Source: Flavobacteriales bacterium (GTDB taxonomy: Bacteria > Bacteroidota > Bacteroidia > Flavobacteriales > Flavobacteriaceae). From it: a DNA stretch of 64,000 bases. The notes beneath the pieces are model-generated. The model did no database searches, had not been told where the DNA came from, and saw only the letters and a program-made list of their open reading frames with translations. The stretch spans positions 319,607 through 383,606 of the forward strand of contig JACJYY010000003.1 of the NCBI GenBank assembly GCA_020635875.1, given 5' to 3'. Made by a program: the position numbers and the translations under genes. Below, piece by piece: positions 26,674-35,649 of this stretch. Within the stretch, counting starts at the first letter, position 1. Every line of letters begins with the position of its first letter.

Positions 26674-27300
26674 ATGAATTTTAAAAACGTAATTTTAGTT
26701 CTGTTTTTAGCTTTTAGCACTACAATCATCGCTCAAGATGAAGCTTCGGCCGAACAAACAGAAGCAAAAGATCAATTGTCATTAGATAAAGGAACCATTG
26801 ATAGTCAGTTCGATTATGTGATCGAGAAATCCAATACTTACGAAGATTACAAGGTGGTAAAACGTTTTTGGTTAAACAAATTAAAGTCACATGCGATCGA
26901 TTCTTTAAGTGGAGTAAAAACCCAATTGAGTCAAACTCAACAAAAAGTTTCGGAACAGCAAAAGAAAATAGATGCTCTAAATGAAAAGTTAAGCACAACT
27001 CAACTTCAGTTAAATAAAACCATCGAAAAAAAGGACAGTATGTCGTTTTTTGGGGTATTGATGAGTAAGTCTGCGTATAATGGAATGATAATCGCAATAA
27101 TTGCAGTGTTAATCATATTGTTAGTATTCTTTATTTACCGTTTCAAAAACAGCAATGCCGTTACTAAAGCCTCTAAAATAGCTTTGCAAGAAATGGAAGC
27201 AGAATTTGATGAGCACAGAAAAAGAGCTTTAGAGAGAGAACAAAAGGTAATGCGTCAGTTACAAGATGAGATAAATAAGAAAAAGAAAACGGCTAAATAG
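26674..27300 (+). CDS. Signal-peptide, coiled-coil membrane protein of unknown function
   Basis: A 208-aa protein. The ATG at 26674 (MNFKNVILVLFLAFSTTIIA) is preferred because it gives a clean signal peptide; an upstream in-frame TTG overlaps the promoter. After cleavage near IIAQ come a polar segment, a coiled coil (KTQLSQTQQKVSEQQKKIDA), a transmembrane helix (about 142-160) and a charged helical tail. I recall relatives in Flavobacteriaceae carrying an automatic tRNA methyltransferase name; nothing in this sequence supports such an enzyme. It may be an envelope scaffold. Confidence 0.8.
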   Translation: MNFKNVILVLFLAFSTTIIAQDEASAEQTEAKDQLSLDKGTIDSQFDYVIEKSNTYEDYKVVKRFWLNKLKSHAIDSLSGVKTQLSQTQQKVSEQQKKIDALNEKLSTTQLQLNKTIEKKDSMSFFGVLMSKSAYNGMIIAIIAVLIILLVFFIYRFKNSNAVTKASKIALQEMEAEFDEHRKRALEREQKVMRQLQDEINKKKKTAK

Positions 27301-27326
27301 AAAATTCTTTTTTGCAATATTACAGA

Positions 27327-27358
27327 AGCAACTTTATTTTTATAAAGTTGCTTTTTTT
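27327..27358 (+). terminator. Rho-independent terminator after the coiled-coil gene
   Basis: AGCAACTTTA / TAAAGTTGCT perfect stem followed by TTTTTTT, ending 10 bp before the acyltransferase ATG. Confidence 0.9.
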
Positions 27359-27368
27359 ATGTTTTTGT

Positions 27369-27732
27369 ATGAAATTACTAGTATGGTTAGTTCGATTCTT
27401 TACGCATTGTCGTTATGATATTTATTTTATAGGGACTTCTGTTTTAGAAAGAGAGGGAGCCAAGTTAATCTTACCCAATCATCAGGCATTGATTGATCCT
27501 CCATTGTTGTATCCGGAGTTGCATAAATATGGGACAGTAGTCCCAGTAGTGACAGCTGATTTTTTTAAAAATAGCATATCGCGTTATGTGTTAGAGCAAA
27601 TAGATGCTATCCCTGTAGGAGAATTTAATGCTAGAGACAAAAACCACGAGCGACTCAAACAAATAACATCATCGGTTTATAATAAGTTATCAGAAGGGAA
27701 GAGTGTATTGCTCTATCCCGCAGGTCAAATTA
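27369..27732 (+). pseudogene. PlsC-like acyltransferase, 5' part, interrupted by an IS256-like element
   Basis: The ATG at 27369 follows the preceding terminator; an in-frame TTG at 27312 lies before that terminator and is not the start. The product has the lysophospholipid acyltransferase HX4D motif in LILPNHQALIDPP, then PVGEFN and GKSVLLYPAGQIT (after repair). The reading frame runs into the IS at 27733 and stops at 27758. Joining 27369-27732 to 28975-29366 (removing the IS and one TCAAATTA) gives exactly 252 codons with no stop, a 251-aa intact enzyme. The break lies after the catalytic HX4D, so the N-terminal piece is unlikely to be active alone. Confidence 0.93.
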
Positions 27733-27783
27733 GGCTTAATGGACATTTATTAGGCTAAAATCTTCGAGAAGGCTTATTGTGAT

Positions 27784-27791
27784 TAGCTTTG
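27784..27791 (+). promoter_or_regulatory. Promoter -7 element of the IS256-like transposase
   Basis: TAGCTTTG inside the element, 16 bp before the ATG at 27808. Confidence 0.5.
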
Positions 27792-27807
27792 CAGCAAATC
27801 AAAGGTT

Positions 27808-28727
27808 ATGAATAAAAAAAGTGCTTTTATTGTGGTACTCATTTTACGAAGAAAAACGGAGTTGTAAAAGGTGTTCAATTATACAAATGCTCTCATTGTG
27901 GTAAGCAATTTTTGGGTGGAAACCGACTTGATAGTGACATTCTTTGGAAAGACTATGTAGAAGGAAAACAAACCTATTTACAGCTATCACGGAAACACGG
28001 ATGTTCTGTAAAAACAATTCAAAGAAAGCTAGATACAATTACTGTTAAAAATGATCTCAAGAATAAGAAAGCAAGAAAAGTAGTTGTTCTAATGGACACC
28101 ACTTATTGGGGACGGAATTTTGGCGTTATGCTTTTCAAAGATGCCCTGACGAAAGAAAATCTGCTGAAATATTATGTCAGAAATGAGTCAAACGCTCTTT
28201 ATCTTCAGGGAATCAACCAATTGAAATCTTACGGTTTTCAAGTCATCGGAATTGTGTGTGATGGCAGAAAAGGACTTATCCAATTGTTTAAAGACATTCC
28301 TGTTCAGATGTGCCAGTTTCATCAATCTGCCATTATTCGCAGATATTTGACAAAAAAGCCTAAGCTCAAAGCAGCGCAAGAACTCATGGAAGTGGTTGAT
28401 TTGATGAAACAAACAGACAAAGACAGTTTTGTAGGAGCATTAGGATTGTGGTTTGAAAAATGGTCAGATTTCCTAAACGAAAGAACCATAAACCCTATTA
28501 CAAAGAAATCCAATTATACTCATAAAAGACTCCGAAGTGCCTATAGAAGCCTAAAAACCAATCTTCCTTGGCTCTTTATCTGGTATGATAATATTGAACT
28601 TGAAATCCCCAATACAACCAATGCGATTGACGGTCACTTTGCTGATTTAAAGAACAAACTTCGAAACCACAACGGATTAACTGTCGAAAGAAAAAAGAAA
28701 TTCATAGATGAGTTTTTAAAGGCATGA
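27808..28727 (+). CDS. IS256-like transposase, apparent -1 frameshift at an A7 run
   Basis: The body (frame from 27912) has a DDE-type core: VVLMDTTYWGRNFG, IGIVCDGRKGL, a CQFHQ Cys/His motif and NTTNAIDGHFADLKNKLRNH, the pattern of the IS256 variant with an N-terminal zinc ribbon. That ribbon is encoded upstream in the same frame (KCFYCGTHF then YKCSHCGKQF), but an in-frame TAA precedes it with no start codon. The only nearby ATG (27808) is one frame off. It enters the right frame by a -1 shift on AAAAAAA (27814-27820), giving 306 aa. This may be programmed or transcriptional slippage, or a single lost A. Confidence 0.8.
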
Positions 28728-28742
28728 AGACCTCTAAAAACA

Positions 28743-28773
28743 CCAATGGACTACAAAAAAAGTAGTCCATTGG
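28743..28773 (+). terminator. Stem-loop after the IS256-like transposase
   Basis: Perfect 12-bp arms CCAATGGACTAC / GTAGTCCATTGG around an A7 loop, 15 bp after the stop. A weak T-run follows 8 bp later. Confidence 0.6.
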
Positions 28774-28974
28774 ATTGACATTTTTGTCGGTCATCTATAG
28801 TATCCCTATCCAAGTTGCTCTCCAGCAGAGCTTGTTTCCGTTTGTACAGATAAACAAAATTGGAACAATAATTTTTTAAACACAAAAAATGGCAAAAAAT
28901 AGAGCCTAATAAATGTCCATTAGAGAGAATCGTCTAAAAAATAGCCTAATTTTTGTCCATTACACCTCAAATTA

Positions 28975-29366
28975 CAAGAGATGGAGTCGAAGTCATCAAA
29001 AACAAAAGAGGGGCATGGGTGGCTGTACAGGAAATGCCTCCTGAGACGAAAGTTGTTGGTGTTCGAATCAATGGTTTGTGGGGGAGTATGTGGTCTAAGG
29101 CCAAAACAGGTCGCTCTCCTCATTTTGGGCTTACCCTAATAAAAGCTATTAGTATTCTTGTCGTGAACGGTATTTTCTTTATTCCAAAAAGAAAAGTGCT
29201 AATTCAATTTGAAGACATTACGTCTTGGGCAATAGAAAAAAGTAAACAAGGGAAAAGGTCTTTTAATGGAGCCTTAGAAGAGTTTTACAATACAAAAGAA
29301 GAGCAACTCGTAAGAGTGCCTAAGTTTTTTTGGAAACCTAAGAAAGAGAGGATTATTGAAAGGTAA
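28975..29366 (+). pseudogene. PlsC-like acyltransferase, 3' part
   Basis: The continuation of the gene begun at 27369, after the IS and the second TCAAATTA. It encodes RDGVEVIKNKRGAWVAVQ, VVGVRINGLWGSMWSKA, IFFIPKRKVLIQFEDIT and NGALEEFYN, the C-terminal half of the acyltransferase domain. An open frame begins upstream in the IS end (28953) but has no plausible start of its own. The stop overlaps the convergent porT stop region by 14 bp. Confidence 0.9.
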
Positions 29367-30045
29367 AGTTGATAAATACTCCTCTAGTTTTCATTTCGCT
29401 AATATTTCCTGTCCATTCACTATTAGGGTCTTTATCTCGGATTAATTCGTCTCCAGTACTGAATACGCCACGTAATGAAGGTGTGAACTTGAAGTATTCT
29501 AAGTACAAATCTACACCAATCCCAAGTTCGTAATAATTGGTGAACTTTGTGGTTCTAAACTTGCCAGTAGAATTGTCCTCTAAGGAATCTTCGTTACTTG
29601 ATAAGTTTAACGAAGTGGAAAGTCCTCCTACTATAAATGGTTTGATGTTCGCTTTTCTCTTGGTTGAAATTTTTAGTAATAAAGGGAAGTGTATGTATGT
29701 TGATTGAACTTCTCTTGTTTGTTTTGGTTTAGGTAGATTAGGAAATGTAAGAGATCTAGTATTACTGCTTAATCCAGGTTCAAATCGTAGATTCATATAA
29801 TCACTCATTCGTAAATCACCTACTAAACCTACATTAAATCCTATGGTTTTGTCGGTTTGAATTTCCGCCGTTACGGCTTGATTATAACTGGTTTGAAAGT
29901 GGTAAGAGTTAAACCCAAGATAAAACCCCCAGCTTAGTAATTGTTCGTCTTGGTCACGAAGATTTAAGATGGGATTCTCTCCGAACTGAGCTTGGACGTT
30001 CAGTACACAAAAAAGGGTAATAAATAAGGAGGATATGAGTCGCAT
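29353..30045 (-). CDS. porT: PorT-family outer-membrane protein of the type IX secretion system
   Basis: A 230-aa beta-barrel protein with a signal peptide ending VQAQ. Alternating strands (WGFYLGFNSYHFQTSY, NLRFEPGLSSNTRSL, IHFPLLLKI, YYELGIGVDLYLEYF) and a terminal FINFTFQ indicate an eight-strand barrel. It lies 2 bp after ubiE, the arrangement found for porT (sprT) in Flavobacteriaceae. PorT is required for T9SS secretion, but its exact role is not settled. sprA lies 6 kb away in this window. Confidence 0.88.
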   Translation of the reverse strand: MRLISSLFITLFCVLNVQAQFGENPILNLRDQDEQLLSWGFYLGFNSYHFQTSYNQAVTAEIQTDKTIGFNVGLVGDLRMSDYMNLRFEPGLSSNTRSLTFPNLPKPKQTREVQSTYIHFPLLLKISTKRKANIKPFIVGGLSTSLNLSSNEDSLEDNSTGKFRTTKFTNYYELGIGVDLYLEYFKFTPSLRGVFSTGDELIRDKDPNSEWTGNISEMKTRGVFINFTFQ

Positions 30046-30047
30046 TT

Positions 30048-30782
30048 TTATTGTTTTTTGGCCACATAGATGGTAGCAGCACCAAAGGTTTGAGGGTAAT
30101 AGGAAACAGTGTCAAAACCAACGTCTAACAAAATTTGCTTTAGTTTTTCTCCATACGGAAATACCGAAGCTGATTCTGACAAGTAGGAATAGGCTTTTTT
30201 GTCTTTTGAAAATAATTTGCCTATCAGAGGCAATAGTATTTTTGAATGGAGATTGTAAAATTGTTTAAACGGAGCCTTTGTAGGAACAGAAGTTTCGAGT
30301 ATTACCAATTGACCTCCAGATTTTAGAATTCTTAGAATTTCAGCAAGTCCTTTAGTGAGATTTTCGAAGTTTCTGATTCCAAAAGAAACGGTCGCTGCCG
30401 AAAAGGATTGATCCTCAAAAGGAATGTTTTCTGAATCTCCCAGAATCATTTCAATCTTTCCGTCTAAGTTTTTAGCTTTTATTTTTTGTTTTCCAATTTC
30501 AAGCATGCCAGCAGAGATATCTAAACCTACAATCCTTGAGGCGCTGGTTTGATTCATCATAATGGCTAAATCTCCAGTTCCTGTGGCGATGTCAATCACA
30601 GAAGTAGGTTGAGCACTAGCTATAATTTGAATTACTTTTTTACGCCAAGAAACGTCCGTGCCAAATGAAATCACTCTGTTAAGACTGTCGTATTCCCCAG
30701 AAATCGTATCGAACATTTGGGCAACTTGCTCTTTTTTGCTCGCGGTCGAATTCTTGTAGGGTGTTACTTTGGATACTGACAT
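30048..30782 (-). CDS. ubiE: Demethylmenaquinone methyltransferase UbiE/MenG
   Basis: A 244-aa SAM-dependent methyltransferase for the last step of menaquinone synthesis, needed for the respiratory chain whose oxidase genes lie at 47-52 kb. The motifs are FDTISGEYDSLNRVISFGTD, SAM-binding VIDIATGTGDLAI, ILGDSENIPFEDQSFSAATV and FGIRNFENLTKGLAEILRIL, all typical. The length is normal. It is transcribed leftward into porT with a 2-bp gap. Confidence 0.97.
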   Translation of the reverse strand: MSVSKVTPYKNSTASKKEQVAQMFDTISGEYDSLNRVISFGTDVSWRKKVIQIIASAQPTSVIDIATGTGDLAIMMNQTSASRIVGLDISAGMLEIGKQKIKAKNLDGKIEMILGDSENIPFEDQSFSAATVSFGIRNFENLTKGLAEILRILKSGGQLVILETSVPTKAPFKQFYNLHSKILLPLIGKLFSKDKKAYSYLSESASVFPYGEKLKQILLDVGFDTVSYYPQTFGAATIYVAKKQ

Positions 30783-30849
30783 TGAAATAAAATTTAGGCA
30801 AAGATAAGTTATTCTTAGTCAAAAAAAATGTTAACATTGTATTCTGTAG

Positions 30850-32085
30850 TTAGCTGAAACGAATAGCTTTTGAAGGGGCAATTTTACTGATGATATAGGA
30901 AGGTACTAAAAGGACTAATAAGCAAATCAATAGCGTGCAGCTATTTAAAAGAATTACTTGCCACCACTCAATATAAACTTGTGCCTGATTGACATAATAG
31001 TCTTTCGGTTCTAGTTTAATAATTCCCCATTGGTGTTGTATGAATAATAATCCGAGACCAATACCGTTTCCGATGAGTAAGCCTTTTCCAATCAAATAAG
31101 AAGCATTGTATAAAAATATTTTTCGAATGTTCCAGTTGCTAGCACCAAAAGACTTTAATATGCCGATCATTTGTGTGCGTTCCAAAATCAAAACCAACAA
31201 TGCGACAACCATGTTAATGGTAGCGACCAAAATCATAATAACGATGATGACCAAAATATTGAAGTCGAAAAGTTGTAATAATTCAAAAATCGAATTGTAT
31301 TTTGTTACTATGGTAGTAGCGTTTAGTTCAGGTGGTAAGGCTTCATATAGTTCAAGTCCCTTGCCTTCGATTTGGTCAAAGTTGTTCAAAAATACTTCAA
31401 TGTTGCCTACTTCGTTTTCTTTCCATTTATTGATTCTTTGAACATGTCTAAGGTCTCCAAGAACTAGATTTTTGTCAAATTCTTCAAAGCCTGAGTTGTA
31501 GATACCTACGAGTTCAAAAACACGCAGATTAGGAATTTGATTTCCTGTTTTTTTGACAAAAAATGTGTTGAATTTATCTCCTACTTTAAGTTGTAGCCGA
31601 TTGGCTAGATACTCCGAAAGAATTACTTGATTGTTTAATTCATTGGCTGTGTTGGGAGTAGTTCCTTCTATTAAATATTCCGAGAGTAATGACCAATCGT
31701 AATCTTTATTGACTCCTTTTAGTAGGATGCCTTCAAATCCTTTTTCGGTTCGTATGATTCCAGCTTTTGTGGCAACAGCTTGATAATGGCTAATGCCATC
31801 TATGGACTTAAAGTAATTGTAAAAAGAAGAGTCCGCCTCAATCGGAGTAGTGTTGATTTGTGATTCGTTTTCATCAAATGGGCTTATGATGATATGGCCA
31901 TTATAGACGGCTATTTTTTCTCTAATTTTTTTTTGTAAACCTTGTCCGGTAGCGATGGAAAGCAACATCATTACAATGCCAATGCTAATAGCGGCAATAG
32001 CAATTTTTATTATAGGAGAAGATACGCTACTTTTATAGCCTTTGGTCTTAATGAGTCGCTTAGCGATAAAATATTCTAAATTCAA
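30850..32085 (-). CDS. LolC/E-type FtsX-domain ABC permease
   Basis: About 411 aa with one N-terminal helix (about 30-50 of the long frame), a large periplasmic domain (about 55-250) and three C-terminal helices, the FtsX/LolC/E topology that moves lipoproteins or drives envelope processes. No ATPase gene is adjacent. The frame opens with a TTG at 32115, but relatives begin NLEYFIAKRLI, so the TTG at 32085 is preferred. Both options lie very near the divergent NamZ start at 32093, leaving almost no intergenic DNA. Confidence 0.85.
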   Translation of the reverse strand: MNLEYFIAKRLIKTKGYKSSVSSPIIKIAIAAISIGIVMMLLSIATGQGLQKKIREKIAVYNGHIIISPFDENESQINTTPIEADSSFYNYFKSIDGISHYQAVATKAGIIRTEKGFEGILLKGVNKDYDWSLLSEYLIEGTTPNTANELNNQVILSEYLANRLQLKVGDKFNTFFVKKTGNQIPNLRVFELVGIYNSGFEEFDKNLVLGDLRHVQRINKWKENEVGNIEVFLNNFDQIEGKGLELYEALPPELNATTIVTKYNSIFELLQLFDFNILVIIVIMILVATINMVVALLVLILERTQMIGILKSFGASNWNIRKIFLYNASYLIGKGLLIGNGIGLGLLFIQHQWGIIKLEPKDYYVNQAQVYIEWWQVILLNSCTLLICLLVLLVPSYIISKIAPSKAIRFS

Positions 32086-32092
32086 GCTGTTT

Positions 32093-33283
32093 ATGTTGTC
32101 TTTATTAGCTTTCAAAAATACATTTTTATTGGGTCTTATTTTGCTGTTTTCATGTGAAAATCCTCAACAAGATGAGCCCATTGTAACAGGTGCCAATCAG
32201 GCTGAAAAGTATATTGGACTACTGGAGGGTAAGCGTGTCGGGGTGGTAGCCAATCAAACGAGTGTGCTATTTAAATCCACTGAACAGGATCAATACACGC
32301 ATTTGGTAGATTCATTACTTGAACACAATATTAGAATATCCAAAGTTTTTGCTCCAGAGCACGGATTCAGAGGTAAAGCTGATGCAGGAGAACATATTGT
32401 GGATGGGGTGGATCAAAAGACAGGTTTACCTATTATTTCTTTATACGGAAGCAACAAGAAACCATCTGAAGAACAACTGAAAGATATTGATGTGATGGTT
32501 TTTGATATACAGGATGTCGGAGTTCGTTTTTATACGTATATCTCGACTATGCATTATATAATGGAGGCTTGTGCGGAACAAAATATTCCGTTGTTAGTGT
32601 TGGATAGGCCTAATCCAAACGGGTATATTGTTGATGGGCCAATTTTAGAAGAAGAATTTAAGAGCTTTGTAGGGATGCACCCCATTCCTGTTTTACACGG
32701 AATGACTATTGGAGAATATGCGCTAATGATTAATGGAGAAAAATGGTTAAAAGATAGTGTGCAGTGTAATTTGACGGTTGTACCGTGTCTTAATTATACA
32801 AGAAATAAAAGATACTCTTTGCCGATTAAACCATCTCCTAATTTACCCAATGACCAAGCTATTAATCTCTATCCTAGTTTGTGTTTTTTTGAAGGTACAG
32901 ATATTAGTGTTGGGAGAGGAACCAATAAACAGTTTCAGGTATTTGGGCATCCGTCGTTTATAGGTCAAACCTATTCGTTTACACCACTACCAAACGAAGG
33001 AGCAAAGGATCCAAAACATAACGGAAAAATGTGTTATGGTAAGGATTTGTCACAAGTAATAAAGTGTGATAAATTAGAAATTAAATGGTTGCAAGAGGCA
33101 TACGAATTGAGTGTCGACAAAACGTCTTTTTTTAATTCTTTTTTTGTCAAATTAGCAGGCACTGAGCAGCTTAGGGAGCAAATTGAAAATGGTGCGAGCG
33201 AAGAAGAGATTAGAAAAACTTGGGCAGGGGGATTATCAAAATTTAAGCAACGAAGAACGCCGTATTTGATCTATTCAAATTAA
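32093..33283 (+). CDS. namZ: NamZ-like exo-beta-N-acetylmuramidase lipoprotein (DUF1343)
   Basis: A 396-aa protein. The ATG at 32093 gives a lipoprotein signal (LILLFSC); an in-frame extension to 32042 would bury it. DUF1343 motifs are present: GKRVGVVANQTS, FAPEHGFRGKADAGE, MVFDIQDVGVRFYTYISTM, DRPNPNG, FVGMHPIPVLHGMTIGE, SPNLPND and FFEGTDISVGRGT. NamZ releases terminal MurNAc from peptidoglycan fragments in peptidoglycan recycling. It is divergent from the LolC/E-type permease. Confidence 0.92.
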   Translation: MLSLLAFKNTFLLGLILLFSCENPQQDEPIVTGANQAEKYIGLLEGKRVGVVANQTSVLFKSTEQDQYTHLVDSLLEHNIRISKVFAPEHGFRGKADAGEHIVDGVDQKTGLPIISLYGSNKKPSEEQLKDIDVMVFDIQDVGVRFYTYISTMHYIMEACAEQNIPLLVLDRPNPNGYIVDGPILEEEFKSFVGMHPIPVLHGMTIGEYALMINGEKWLKDSVQCNLTVVPCLNYTRNKRYSLPIKPSPNLPNDQAINLYPSLCFFEGTDISVGRGTNKQFQVFGHPSFIGQTYSFTPLPNEGAKDPKHNGKMCYGKDLSQVIKCDKLEIKWLQEAYELSVDKTSFFNSFFVKLAGTEQLREQIENGASEEEIRKTWAGGLSKFKQRRTPYLIYSN

Positions 33284-33337
33284 CTAATATTTACTATTAT
33301 TTTAACTTTCTCATGAGCTTAGTTACGATATTACTGT

Positions 33338-33345
33338 TAACTTTG
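33338..33345 (+). promoter_or_regulatory. Promoter -7 element of maeB
   Basis: TAACTTTG, 27 bp before the maeB start. Confidence 0.5.
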
Positions 33346-33372
33346 TAGACTATAGTTAAATAAGAAAAACTT

Positions 33373-35649
33373 ATGAATACCGAAAGTAAAAGGAAAGATG
33401 CATTATTGTATCATTCCGAACCTGTTCCAGGTAAGATAAAGGTCGTTCCGACCAAAAAATACGCCACACAAAGAGATTTATCATTAGCCTATTCTCCAGG
33501 GGTTGCAGAACCTTGTCTAGAAATTGCCAAAAATGTAGAAGACGTGTATAAATATACAGCCAAAGGAAACTTGGTGGCAGTTATTAGTAATGGTACTGCT
33601 GTTTTAGGTTTAGGTGATATTGGTCCAGAGGCATCTAAGCCAGTAATGGAAGGTAAAGGATTGTTGTTCAAGATATTCGCGGATATTGATGTGTTTGATA
33701 TTGAAGTTGATGCAACGGACATAGATCTATTTATTAATACTGTAAAAGCTATTGCACCAACTTTTGGTGGGATTAATTTGGAGGATATCAAAGCTCCAGA
33801 GTCTTTTGAGATTGAAAGAAGATTGATAGAAGAGTTGGATATTCCTGTCATGCATGACGATCAACACGGTACAGCTATCATTTCATGTGCTGCATTGATT
33901 AATGCTTTAGAGTTGGTCAATAAGAAAATTGAGGAAGTGAGGATTGTGATTAATGGCGCGGGAGCTGCTGCTATTTCATGTACGCGCTTGTATCAGTCTT
34001 TTGGTGCTCGCAAGGAAAATATTTTAATGGCTGATAGTAAAGGGATTATTCGTTCTAGTAGAGCAGGATTAACAGCAGAGAAGAAAGAATTTGCTACTGA
34101 TTTAGAAATAGATACTTTGGAAGAAGCCTTAAAAGGAGCGGATGTTTTTATAGGACTTTCTGTGGCAGATGTAATGACTCCAGAAATGTTGCTTTCCATG
34201 TCCGAAAATCCGATCGTATTTGCAATGGCAAATCCAAATCCAGAAATAGCCTACGAATTGGCAATAGCCACTCGAGAGGATGTGTTGATGGCGACGGGTC
34301 GTTCAGATCATCCTAATCAAGTAAATAACGTGTTGGGATTTCCGTTTATTTTTAGAGGGGCTTTAGATGTGCGTGCGACCAAAATAAACGAAGCCATGAA
34401 AATTGCTGCTGTTAAAGCAATAGCAGACTTAGCTAAGTTACCCGTTCCAGAACAGGTAAACGTAGCGTATGGTCACAAGAAACTCCATTTTGGGAAAGAG
34501 TATATAATACCTAAACCATTAGACCCAAGGTTGATATCTGTGGTTTCTCCAGCTGTAGCCAAAGCTGCCATAGCATCGGGTGTTGCTAAAGCACCGATAC
34601 AAGATTGGGAGGCTTATGAGAATCAACTTAATAACCGTTTAGGTTTAGATAACAAGTTGATGCGTTTCTTGATTACTAGAGCAAAACGAGATCCTAAACG
34701 TGTGGTTTTTGCTGATGCAGAACATTTTAATGTGTTAAAGGCAGCCCAAATTGTATATGATGAGGGGATTGCAAAGCCTATTTTATTAGGTAATAAAGCA
34801 GTTATTGAGGGAATTCTTAAGGAACTCGAATTTGAAGGAAAAATAGATATCGTTGATCCTAAGTCAGATAAAAATGCCGAACTAGTAGAAGCCTATGCTG
34901 AAAAGTTTTGGCATTCCAGAGAGCGAAAAGGAATTACACTTTTTGATGCACGCAAATTGATGCGAGAAAGAGATTATTTTGGGGCGATGATGGTCAGCGA
35001 AGGATCGGCGGATGCTTTGGTAACGGGTTATTCTAAAAATTATCCGACAGCTTTAGTGCCTATGTTTGAAGTAATCGGAAAGGCAGAAGGTGTAGAAAGA
35101 GTTTCATCAACTAACTTAATGTTGACCGAGAGAGGGCCTTTGTTTTTGGCAGATACAGCGATTAACCCTCACCCAACAAAAATGCAAATAGCGGAAATTG
35201 CCTTGCAAACCGCCAAAATGGTACGGATGTTCGGTATGGAACCTATTATGGCAGGAGTGTCACATTCTAACTTTGGTTCAGCTAAGGTGGGCAATTCGGA
35301 CATTGCTGAAGCCGTAAAATATTTGCATGAAAATCATCCAGATATTATAATTGACGGGGAGTTACAGGCAGATTTTGCTTTGAATGCCACGATGTTAAAG
35401 GAGCGTTTTCCTTTTTCGAAGTTAACCGACAAAAAGGTGAATACTTTGATTTTTCCCAACTTGGTTTCGGCAAACATTACGTATAAAATGATTAAAGAAT
35501 TGAATAAGTCAGATTCTATTGGTCCAATTACGCTGGGGATGAAAAAATCCTGCCACATTTTTCAGTTGGGTGCTAGTGTAGAGGAGATGGTAAATATGAC
35601 TGTAGTGGCTGTAGTTGATGCTCAAGTAAAATCCAAACAAAATTCATGA
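33373..35649 (+). CDS. maeB: NADP-dependent malic enzyme MaeB with phosphotransacetylase-like C-terminus
   Basis: A 758-aa protein converting malate to pyruvate and CO2, with NADPH formation. The malic enzyme part (1 to about 430) shows SLAYSPGVAEPC, GLGDIGPEASKPVMEGKG, PVMHDDQHGTAI, VINGAGAAAISC and FAMANPNPEI. The C-terminal about 330 residues form the phosphotransacetylase-like domain (GAMMVSEGSADALVTGYSKN, DTAINPHPTKMQIAEIA), regulatory in MaeB-type enzymes. The length is standard. The stop overlaps the ruvA start (ATGA). Confidence 0.97.
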   Translation: MNTESKRKDALLYHSEPVPGKIKVVPTKKYATQRDLSLAYSPGVAEPCLEIAKNVEDVYKYTAKGNLVAVISNGTAVLGLGDIGPEASKPVMEGKGLLFKIFADIDVFDIEVDATDIDLFINTVKAIAPTFGGINLEDIKAPESFEIERRLIEELDIPVMHDDQHGTAIISCAALINALELVNKKIEEVRIVINGAGAAAISCTRLYQSFGARKENILMADSKGIIRSSRAGLTAEKKEFATDLEIDTLEEALKGADVFIGLSVADVMTPEMLLSMSENPIVFAMANPNPEIAYELAIATREDVLMATGRSDHPNQVNNVLGFPFIFRGALDVRATKINEAMKIAAVKAIADLAKLPVPEQVNVAYGHKKLHFGKEYIIPKPLDPRLISVVSPAVAKAAIASGVAKAPIQDWEAYENQLNNRLGLDNKLMRFLITRAKRDPKRVVFADAEHFNVLKAAQIVYDEGIAKPILLGNKAVIEGILKELEFEGKIDIVDPKSDKNAELVEAYAEKFWHSRERKGITLFDARKLMRERDYFGAMMVSEGSADALVTGYSKNYPTALVPMFEVIGKAEGVERVSSTNLMLTERGPLFLADTAINPHPTKMQIAEIALQTAKMVRMFGMEPIMAGVSHSNFGSAKVGNSDIAEAVKYLHENHPDIIIDGELQADFALNATMLKERFPFSKLTDKKVNTLIFPNLVSANITYKMIKELNKSDSIGPITLGMKKSCHIFQLGASVEEMVNMTVVAVVDAQVKSKQNS

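Larger units (their letters stand above)
27733..28966 (+). mobile_element. IS256-like insertion sequence (Zn-binding transposase variant)
   Basis: A 1234-bp element inserted in the acyltransferase gene. The 25-bp imperfect terminal inverted repeats (20 matches, core TAATGGACA then ATTAGGCTA) are flanked by the 8-bp direct repeat TCAAATTA (27725-27732 and 28967-28974), the size usual for IS256-type elements. Near the right end, at 28903-28922, there is a second inverted copy of the left-end sequence that matches it better than the true right end. There is one transposase gene, followed by a stem-loop. Confidence 0.93.
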
